Under the pieces are notes generated by a model that did no database searches, was not told the origin of the DNA, and saw only the letters and a program-made list of their open reading frames with translations. From Gemmatimonadota bacterium (GTDB lineage Bacteria; JAAXHH01): a stretch of DNA of 64,000 nt. Position numbers and translations under genes: made by a program. This document shows, piece after piece, positions 8,780 to 15,111 of this stretch (position 1 is the stretch's first letter; every line of letters starts with the position of its first letter). The stretch is from assembly GCA_009835325.1 (NCBI GenBank), contig VXWP01000059.1, positions 1 through 64,000 of the forward strand, read 5' to 3'.

Positions 8780-9451
8780 CTATAGATCAAGGTGTCCGGC
8801 CAGTCGCTTGGACAGCACGCGCTTCAACTTGAGCCGTCCGTGATGCAGCCGGGACATCACCGTACCTTCGGGACACTGGAGGATTTCCGCGATCTGCCTG
8901 TGCGAGAGACCTTCCAGGTCGAACAGCACGACAACAGTCCTGTGCCGCTCCGACAGGGTATCCAGCGCGGCCATGATCGACCGCTTCAATTCATCGCTTT
9001 CCAGTACCTCGTGCGGGTTCTTCTCGGAAGAGGCCAGATTGGAAACCAGAAACTGTTGGCCGGCGCCGCCGTTCCGCGAGCCGTAATCCGTAAAGGAGAA
9101 CATGCGGCGGCGGGCTTCCCGCTTGCGGAAGTTGATGCACTTATTTATCAGTATGCGGTACAGCCAGGTCGAAAACCTGTACTGCGTGTTGAACCGCTCC
9201 CGCGTCCTGAATACTTCGAGGAACGCGTCCTGGACGAGATCGCGCGCGTCATCGTGACTCGCGAGCATCTGGTATGCCACGGAATACGCCTTCTCGCTGT
9301 AGCGCCTCGTCATTTCGTCGAAGGCCGGACCGTCACCCGCTTTAGCCCGTTCCATCAACCCGCGTTCTTCTTCGCGCCGGTCTTCGCCCGCGCCGCGCGC
9401 AGCCGGTTTTTTCCGTCCCTCGACCAAATGCACGTTCTTGACGGTGTTCAT
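8780..9451 (-). CDS. ECF-type RNA polymerase sigma factor (RpoE-like)
   Basis: 223 residues. Region 2 is seen in YSEKAYSVAYQMLASHDDAR, DLVQDAFLEVFR and FSTWLYRILINKCINFRKRE; region 4 in LSERHRTVVVLFDLEGLSHR and IAEILQCPEGTVMSRLHHGR. There is no region 1.1 or 3, as expected for group 4 sigmas. The first 30 residues are a charged extension of unknown role. AGGAGG lies about 12 bases before the ATG, somewhat far. It heads the sigma/anti-sigma/RseB-like operon. No GGAAC-type self-recognised -35 box was found upstream, so autoregulation is not evident from sequence. Confidence 0.95.
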   Translation of the reverse strand: MNTVKNVHLVEGRKKPAARGAGEDRREEERGLMERAKAGDGPAFDEMTRRYSEKAYSVAYQMLASHDDARDLVQDAFLEVFRTRERFNTQYRFSTWLYRILINKCINFRKREARRRMFSFTDYGSRNGGAGQQFLVSNLASSEKNPHEVLESDELKRSIMAALDTLSERHRTVVVLFDLEGLSHRQIAEILQCPEGTVMSRLHHGRLKLKRVLSKRLAGHLDL

Positions 9452-9502
9452 CCGGTTACAGACCCTCCTGATCCTTCCCTTTCCTGCCCGTTAATTAAAC
9501 CC

Positions 9503-9531
9503 GTATACATATTTATGTTTGTTATCTTCAA
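9503..9531 (-). promoter_or_regulatory. possible promoter of the ECF sigma operon
   Basis: TTGAAG (9526-9531) and TATAC around 9503-9508 with 17-18 bases between, in an unusually AT-rich stretch upstream of the sigma gene. It resembles a housekeeping promoter, not an ECF promoter. Confidence 0.4.
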
Positions 9532-9570
9532 CAATTCAGCCTGACCAGAGCCCTTCCGCGGTATCGAAAA

Positions 9571-10545
9571 TCAGACCAGGCCTATTTCGTTGGATTTTCG
9601 GTACATCTCGAGCGCCTTGTCGGCCTGCTTGCTTTTGTCGTAGATCGTGCCGAGATACCGATACGCCTGCCCGTTGCGCGGGTCATGGCGAAGCAGGGCT
9701 TCAAAGTGCTCGATCGCTTCCGTGTGCTTCTCCACGTGACAGTAAGCCTTGCCCAGCTGCAGGTGCACCTCGGATTTCGTCCGGTCCACGTCCAGCGCGC
9801 GGGAGAGCACCCTGATCGCGTCGTCGTAGGTACCTATGGTGATGTAGAGCACGCCGAGCAGGTAGCAGGCCCGGTAGGAATACGGGTCGTATTCCAGGAC
9901 GCGAAGCAGGTCGGTCCTGGCATCCTCGTACTGCCCCATCTCCACGAACAACTCCGCCCGGTCGACCAGCGTTTCCAGGTGGCCGGGATCGTTTCCCAGC
10001 GCGCGGTTATAGTGCTGGAGGGCGGTTTCCTGGGCGCCGAGGCGAAAGAACATCCTGCCCAGGCTGCCCGTCGCGGTGGCGTGTCTCGGCTGCCGTTCGA
10101 GTATGCGCCTGTACTGCTGGATCGCCTGTTCGATTTTGCCTTTGTTCGCGAGGACTTCAGCCCTGGTCATCATGGCGGAGATATCGTCGGACCGTTCTCT
10201 GGGCGTCTCCTCGACCTGTTGCACCGTGTCGGCGGCCACCGGTCCGGTTTGTTCCGCGGAAACGGGAGACTGCTGCGCGACGATGTCCTTCAACGTATCG
10301 AAGGGCATGAAGTGGGGGATTCGGCGGTCGTTCAGCCGCAATTCCACGTTGGTATTCAGGTCCCGGGCCGTACGTGCTTTTCTGACCTTCACGTTGAAGG
10401 CGCCGAAACGGTGCAGATTCACCCGCTCGTCCCGGTGCATCGCCTCGGTAACTTCCGACAGGAGTCCGTTCAGCACGACTCTTACCTTGTGCCTGGATAC
10501 CTGCAAATCGGATGCCACTTCTTTTACAAGCGAATCTCTGTTCAT
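9571..10545 (-). CDS. HU/IHF-type DNA-binding domain fused to TPR repeats
   Basis: 324 residues from the ATG at 10545, chosen because CGGAG lies 5 bases upstream and the HU fold begins there (MNRDSLVKEVASDLQVSR). Residues 1-85 follow the HU/IHF pattern, with VNLHRFGAFNVKVRKAR and a beta-arm region ARDLNTNVELRLNDRRIPHF. After a 40-residue acidic linker come about six tetratricopeptide repeats (AIQQYRRILERQPRHATA, ALQHYNRALGNDPGHLET, DAIRVLSRALDVDRTKSE and others) to the C-terminus. HU and IHF are normally free 90-residue dimers, so the fusion would place a protein-interaction scaffold on DNA. It stands alone between the sigma operon and a DUF6807 gene. Function is unknown. Confidence 0.88.
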   Translation of the reverse strand: MNRDSLVKEVASDLQVSRHKVRVVLNGLLSEVTEAMHRDERVNLHRFGAFNVKVRKARTARDLNTNVELRLNDRRIPHFMPFDTLKDIVAQQSPVSAEQTGPVAADTVQQVEETPRERSDDISAMMTRAEVLANKGKIEQAIQQYRRILERQPRHATATGSLGRMFFRLGAQETALQHYNRALGNDPGHLETLVDRAELFVEMGQYEDARTDLLRVLEYDPYSYRACYLLGVLYITIGTYDDAIRVLSRALDVDRTKSEVHLQLGKAYCHVEKHTEAIEHFEALLRHDPRNGQAYRYLGTIYDKSKQADKALEMYRKSNEIGLV

Positions 10546-10580
10546 TATGCTCCGATTGTGCCGGGGCGAAGCCGCGACCA

Positions 10581-10634
10581 CTTCCGAAGTACCCGCTCCC
10601 GAAGTGGCCGTTCCCGAAGTGGCCGTTCCCGCGG
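10581..10634. repeat. 15-bp tandem repeat, about 3.6 copies
   Basis: Units 10581-10595, 10596-10610 and 10611-10625 share the pattern xTCCCGAAGTxxCCG, with a partial fourth unit to 10634. It lies in the leader of the HU-TPR gene, between its putative promoter and its start codon. Confidence 0.8.
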
Positions 10635-10765
10635 ATCATCGGCCGCCGAACGACGGCATACGCCGGTGAGGTTACACGGGATTAACCGATGAGATTATCC
10701 GGTGGCCAGGCACGCGAGCGCTTGCCTGAATCGATTGACTGTGAGGTGAATCTGTCGTGACTCCG

Positions 10766-10794
10766 AAAATCGGCCGTTCCCGGCCGCATGTCAA
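10766..10794 (-). promoter_or_regulatory. possible promoter for the HU-TPR gene
   Basis: Minus-strand TTGACA (10789-10794), 17 bases, GATTTT (10766-10771). The -35 is perfect and the -10 weak. The leader to the start codon would be about 215 bases and would include the 15-bp repeats. Confidence 0.4.
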
Positions 10795-10861
10795 GCAAGA
10801 ATGAACGGCGCGCGCACATTTGGCCGCCGGTGAGACGCCTGACGATAGGCGCGCACGGACG

Positions 10862-11821
10862 TTACGTCGGGGATCGCTCGTCGGATGCGGACACGTAGTA
10901 CCGGTACAGGTCTTCGATTTCTCCTTCGCCGGCTACCTCGTCAAGCACCAGGAATCCGTAACGGAGATGGAGGCTGTCCGATGCGGGGATCGTAAGGTCT
11001 TCTTCCATGAGCGGCCCGGTGCCCAGGAGATTGCGCCGGGTAAACCACTGCACCGGGTGGCGAAGGTTCCGCGGATGGTCCATCATGACCACCATGCCGC
11101 CCTGGGCGCCCGCGGCGGCGACCCATCTGTCCCGCGTTCTCATGATGGCTTCGTGACCGCTGAGGCCGCTGCCGCTGGTATGGTGCGCATCGGCGAAGGG
11201 CGGTCCCATGCGCAGGATCAGCCCGCTGTAACGGGCGGCGCGTGACGCGCCCAGGGTGACTTCTTCCTCGACGGGGGTGATCACCGAGTCGATGAGCCAG
11301 AGGCAGCGGCCAGCCTGGTCAGCCTGGCCAGGCTCGCTGACCGCCGCGGTCTTCAGGAAATCGAACCGGCGCGTCTCCCGGATTACCGGGTGATCGTTGC
11401 GGTCCAGCCAGGTGAGGCGCTCGCCGACGGCGACGCCGGATTCGAGGTCGGCAACCTCTATGAACTCATCGTGACGCTGCACGCCGTGGCTGCCGGGAAC
11501 GGGAACGTACTTGCCGTGCTCCGGAAGGTACCATGAACCGCCCCAGAAATTCGTATCGTTAACGTGTACCCAGCCGAAATACAACCCCAGATGCCAGGTG
11601 TGGTCCTCGGGGCGGTATTCACTGATCAAACCGCCGGAAGAGGTGTAAACCGGATGAAAACAGGGTTTGGGCGACTCGTCCCGGGGCAGATGGCCGGTCG
11701 CGGCATTGTACCGGCACAGCAACTGGCCGCCGCTCCGGCCCGCGTAGACCTCGAAGCCCTTCCCCTCGTTGACTTCGAGACGAAGATGGCTTAGGTTTCT
11801 TTTGAATGCGTCCCGGGGCAT
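10862..11821 (-). CDS. DUF6807 (PmoA-annotated) family protein
   Basis: 319 residues from the ATG at 11821. The family signature is visible in KPCFHPVYTSSGGLISEYRP followed by DHTWHLGLYFGWVHVND and NFWGG. Proteins of this family are often auto-named 'methane oxygenase PmoA', but the similarity does not imply methane oxidation; they occur widely in polymer-degrading bacteria, probably with a sugar-binding or hydrolase-like sandwich fold (inference). Late segments include MMDHPRNLRHPVQWFTRRN, with conserved His residues. A longer start at 11881 would add 20 residues of no family character and overlap the divergent receptor promoter. It is divergently oriented to a TonB-dependent receptor 62 bases away, so it might be co-regulated with it. 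Confidence 0.8.
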   Translation of the reverse strand: MPRDAFKRNLSHLRLEVNEGKGFEVYAGRSGGQLLCRYNAATGHLPRDESPKPCFHPVYTSSGGLISEYRPEDHTWHLGLYFGWVHVNDTNFWGGSWYLPEHGKYVPVPGSHGVQRHDEFIEVADLESGVAVGERLTWLDRNDHPVIRETRRFDFLKTAAVSEPGQADQAGRCLWLIDSVITPVEEEVTLGASRAARYSGLILRMGPPFADAHHTSGSGLSGHEAIMRTRDRWVAAAGAQGGMVVMMDHPRNLRHPVQWFTRRNLLGTGPLMEEDLTIPASDSLHLRYGFLVLDEVAGEGEIEDLYRYYVSASDERSPT

Positions 11822-11883
11822 GGCTGGTCCGGTTACGTAGTATATTCGAATCGACGAACCTGGTGCAGGTCCGATCGGCATCT

Positions 11884-14115
11884 ATGAAGTGCTACGCGGT
11901 ACTGTTTTCCCTGCTGTTGATCCCCGCCTCGGCGCAAGCCGCCACGATAAGCGGATTCGTCACGGACCGCAACAGCGGCGAGTACCTGCTTGCCGCCAAC
12001 GTGTTCCTGAGCGGCACGTCCCTCGGCGCCCTGAGCAATGATAACGGCTTCTACGCGATTACCGGGATCCCCGAGGGTTCCTACGAACTCGTCGTGTCTT
12101 TCATCGGATACGAGACGTTCCGGGATACGCTGAGCCTCGGTCCCGATGCCTATCTCCGACGGGACGTGGAACTCGTACCGACCCTGATAATCGGCGACGA
12201 AACCGTCGTAGAAGCGGAAAGATACCGGGACGAGCGGCTTGCGCAACCCGGGTTCGTCGCCCTCCAGGCCGCGGTCTTGAAAGAGTTGCCCGCCATCGGA
12301 GAAACCGATCTGTTGCGCAGCCTTCAGCTCCTCCCGGGCATACAGGCCTCCTCGGACATCAGCAGCGGCCTGTACATACGGGGAGGCGGCCCCGACCAGA
12401 CCCAGATCCTGCTCGACCAGATCCCCCTCTATAACCCTTCGCACGCATTCGGTTTCTTTTCCATCTTCAACCCGGAAGCCATCAAGGACATGCGCCTGCA
12501 CAAGAGCGCCTATCCCGCCAGTTACGGCGGCAACCTCGGCGCGGTCCTCGACGTGACCAACCGCGACGGCAACCGAAACAAACTCGGCGGTTCGGGCGGG
12601 ATCAGCCTCATCTCGATGCGTACCATGATCGAAGGCCCCCTTGCGAGCGGCTCGTTCATGGTCTCGGGACGGCGTACGTACCTGGAACCGATCCTGGCCT
12701 ATATCCGGTCGCGCGTGGAGGATATCCCAAGATATTATTTCTATGATGTAAATGCAAAAATCAACCAGAATCTGTCCTACTCCGACAACCTGGTCCTGAG
12801 CGGATACTTCGGCCGGGACGATCTCAATCTCGAGACCAGCGAGGACGACCTCTTCAACGTTCGCTGGGGCAACTCGGCGGTCACGGGCAAATGGACGCAC
12901 CTGTTCTCGCCGACGCTCTTCGGCAATTTCATGGTATCCGGCAGTGACTACACGAGCCGGCTTTCGGCGAATTTCGACGGCACGGAGATCCTGTTCAGGA
13001 ACAGCATTCGAGACATCAGCGTCAAGGGCGACCTGGACTACGTCGCCGATGGGGCGCACGCGCTGAAGGGAGGTTTCCGCGCTTCGGCATACCGGTTCAG
13101 TTTCATCAGAAGCTTCAACCAGGATGACCAGCTCGACCTCAGGCTGAAACCCTATGTGATCTCGGTATATGCCCAGGATCAGTGGCAGGCCCGGGCTTCC
13201 ACCTCGGTACGCCTCGGGTTGCGCGCGAACTACTACAGTGAACGCGAAACGATAGACCTGGAACCTCGCCTGTCCATCAGCCACCGGCTGTCCGAAGGAC
13301 TGCGCCTGAAGGCGGGCGGCGGGCGGTACCACCAGTATCTGCAGCTCATCACGACGGAAGGCTTCAGCGGCGGTGATTTCTGGGTGCCGCTCGACGGTAG
13401 CGTGTCCCCCGGACAGGCGTGGCACTACGTTATCGGGGCGAGTTGGGATCCGGCGCCGAGTTACCGGCTCTCGCTCGAATCCTACTATCAGCGGCTGGGC
13501 AACCTGGTGGTCGTGGACAACACGCGGGCGGTGGGCGGCGACGAAACCCGGTCGGAGGATGTGTTCATCACCGGTGGAAAAGGCTATGCCACGGGCGTGG
13601 AGGCGTTCGTGGAGCGCATGTCGGGCAGGTTGACCGGATGGATCGGCTACACGCTCGGGTGGACGCGACGGCAGTTTCCGGAAGTGAACCAGGGCAAATG
13701 GTATTCTCCGAAATACGACCGCCGCCACGATCTCGTGGTATCGGCCAACTACCGGGCTGGCCGCTGGTCATTCGGCGGCAATGTGATCTTCGCGACCGGA
13801 CAGGCTTTCACGCCCGCCTCCGCCCGGTACGAATTGCGGGAATCGGCGCGGACCGGCATACGGGAGGACTACTTCCTGCCCGCGGACCGCAACACCTCGC
13901 GGCTGCTGCCATACCACAGAATGGACCTGAGCGTCAAGCAGGACTTCCGCCTGTTCGACCGGGACTTTCAGTGGTATCTGCAGGTGTTCAACGCGTACAA
14001 CCATCGCAACGAATGGTTTGTCCAGTATGATACGGAAGACGAAGAGGTCACTACCGCGGAAGTCGTCAAGATGCTGCCCATCGTGCCCACCGTCGGGCTG
14101 AACTACAACTTCTGA
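11884..14115 (+). CDS. TonB-dependent receptor with carboxypeptidase-regulatory-like domain
   Basis: 743 residues from the ATG at 11884, which starts a clean signal peptide (MKCYAVLFSLLLIPASAQA). Residues 20-110 form a CarboxypepD_reg-like domain (ISGFVTDRNSGEYLLAANVF ... GIPEGSYELVVSFIGYET). The plug follows, with DLLRSLQLLPGIQASSDIS and SGLYIRGGGPDQTQILLDQI near residues 145-180, then the beta barrel ending in TVGLNYNF. Such receptors import large substrates such as siderophores, vitamins or glycans using TonB energy. No SusD-type partner follows; a DUF4249-like lipoprotein starts two bases after the stop, which is a recurring pair in the FCB group. The substrate cannot be told from sequence. 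Confidence 0.93.
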   Translation: MKCYAVLFSLLLIPASAQAATISGFVTDRNSGEYLLAANVFLSGTSLGALSNDNGFYAITGIPEGSYELVVSFIGYETFRDTLSLGPDAYLRRDVELVPTLIIGDETVVEAERYRDERLAQPGFVALQAAVLKELPAIGETDLLRSLQLLPGIQASSDISSGLYIRGGGPDQTQILLDQIPLYNPSHAFGFFSIFNPEAIKDMRLHKSAYPASYGGNLGAVLDVTNRDGNRNKLGGSGGISLISMRTMIEGPLASGSFMVSGRRTYLEPILAYIRSRVEDIPRYYFYDVNAKINQNLSYSDNLVLSGYFGRDDLNLETSEDDLFNVRWGNSAVTGKWTHLFSPTLFGNFMVSGSDYTSRLSANFDGTEILFRNSIRDISVKGDLDYVADGAHALKGGFRASAYRFSFIRSFNQDDQLDLRLKPYVISVYAQDQWQARASTSVRLGLRANYYSERETIDLEPRLSISHRLSEGLRLKAGGGRYHQYLQLITTEGFSGGDFWVPLDGSVSPGQAWHYVIGASWDPAPSYRLSLESYYQRLGNLVVVDNTRAVGGDETRSEDVFITGGKGYATGVEAFVERMSGRLTGWIGYTLGWTRRQFPEVNQGKWYSPKYDRRHDLVVSANYRAGRWSFGGNVIFATGQAFTPASARYELRESARTGIREDYFLPADRNTSRLLPYHRMDLSVKQDFRLFDRDFQWYLQVFNAYNHRNEWFVQYDTEDEEVTTAEVVKMLPIVPTVGLNYNF

Positions 14116-14117
14116 CC

Positions 14118-14999
14118 ATGAGTAAAACGACCAGGCTGCCCCGCTGCATCACACCCGTCCTGACGGCCGTCCTGCTCGCCGGTATCGCCGCCCATCCGGG
14201 TTGTTCGGGGGAGCGGGATCCGGCGACGCTCTTCGGTCCGGACGAGCGCGAAACGATCGTCGTGGATGCCGTACTGTATGTCGATCGCATTCTGCCTGAG
14301 ATCATCGTCACACGGACCCGCACGGCCGATGCGGTGTCGACCCGGGAGGCCACCTCGGTGAACGATGCCGAAGTTACCGTCATACAAGGACTTGCGGAGT
14401 ACAGGTACGCGAGTGTCGGTCACCTGGGCCGTTACCTCCCGCCGCCCGGTGCGCCGAGGGTACGCCCCAACACCGAATACCGGCTTCGCGTGCGGGCGCT
14501 TGGAAAGGAAGTCCGTGGGGTCACGAGCACACCGGCCCCCCTGGTCATCGATGAGATCGCCGTACTCGAAGAGCCATCCATGGAGGTGATCCGCCTTCTG
14601 GATCCCGATTCCGCCGAAGGGAACAGGATCGCCTATCAGGAGGGGCTGATCGAGGTCCGTTTCGATCCGCTCGACGTGGAAGCCTACCAGGTGATCGTCC
14701 TGGAACCCGGTTCCGAGGACGGGGGTTCTCCTCCCCTGGAAGCGCGGGACGGCCGGCTGCTGCTGCCCTGGTTCGCCATTGGCTCGTCCGGAGAACACAA
14801 AGTCGAAGTGTACGCGCTGGACCGGAACCTGTTCGATTTCCTCAGAAGCGTGGAGGCCTCAGGACAGAACGCCTTCGGCTTCGGCAGCCTGGCGGGCGAT
14901 ACCTTCGAAAGACCGGTTTTCAATCTCGACGGCGGGATCGGCGTATTCGGTTCGGCCTCCCTGGATTCCTTCGGCTTCTTCGTCATTCCGGAAAGTTGA
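14118..14999 (+). CDS. DUF4249-like lipoprotein
   Basis: 293 residues with an N-terminal hydrophobic segment ending HPGCSGE, a slightly imperfect lipobox. An early strand reads ETIVVDAVLYVDRILPEIIV, where DUF4249 proteins have their conserved beta-sandwich start, followed by VNDAEVTVIQG and LRPNTEYRLRV-like strands. DUF4249 lipoproteins are usually encoded next to TonB receptors and may cap or assist them on the cell surface. The start codon is two bases after the receptor stop, so translation is probably coupled. The family call rests on pattern and context and is less certain than the receptor. Confidence 0.65.
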   Translation: MSKTTRLPRCITPVLTAVLLAGIAAHPGCSGERDPATLFGPDERETIVVDAVLYVDRILPEIIVTRTRTADAVSTREATSVNDAEVTVIQGLAEYRYASVGHLGRYLPPPGAPRVRPNTEYRLRVRALGKEVRGVTSTPAPLVIDEIAVLEEPSMEVIRLLDPDSAEGNRIAYQEGLIEVRFDPLDVEAYQVIVLEPGSEDGGSPPLEARDGRLLLPWFAIGSSGEHKVEVYALDRNLFDFLRSVEASGQNAFGFGSLAGDTFERPVFNLDGGIGVFGSASLDSFGFFVIPES

Positions 15000-15029
15000 A
15001 GCGACCCGGCTTCCTGGCGGTCCGTTGCT

Positions 15030-15058
15030 TTGACAAATCCCGCTCCGCAGCCTATCTT
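15030..15058 (+). promoter_or_regulatory. promoter of the DinG-like helicase gene
   Basis: TTGACA (15030-15035), a 17-base spacer and TATCTT (15053-15058). The transcript would start near 15065, about 47 bases before the helicase ATG. This is one of the best promoters in the window. Confidence 0.8.
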
Positions 15059-15111
15059 CCATTGCCCGTTCCTTTCGTTGAACCAGACCTTCCACCGAAC
15101 TGCGCGGATTC

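Larger units (their letters stand above)
10546..10861. other. non-coding gap of about 316 bases
   Basis: It contains a 15-bp tandem repeat (10581-10634), a candidate promoter for the HU-TPR gene (10766-10794), and a short hairpin CGCCT-GACGAT-AGGCG (10836-10851) without a T-run. I see no convincing gene. Confidence 0.5.

Noticed and set aside
10785-10900. Small plus-strand frame of about 35 codons starting near 10788
   Set aside because: It runs over the 3' end of the DUF6807 gene in antisense and has no ribosome-binding site.
10862-11821. Methane oxidation role for the 'PmoA' family protein
   Set aside because: The family name is misleading; no pmoB, pmoC or copper site is present and the sequence is a DUF6807 protein.
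11833-13728. Long open frame antisense to the TonB receptor
   Set aside because: It is a shadow of the high-GC coding strand and shows no domain, while the plus frame has a signal peptide, plug and barrel.
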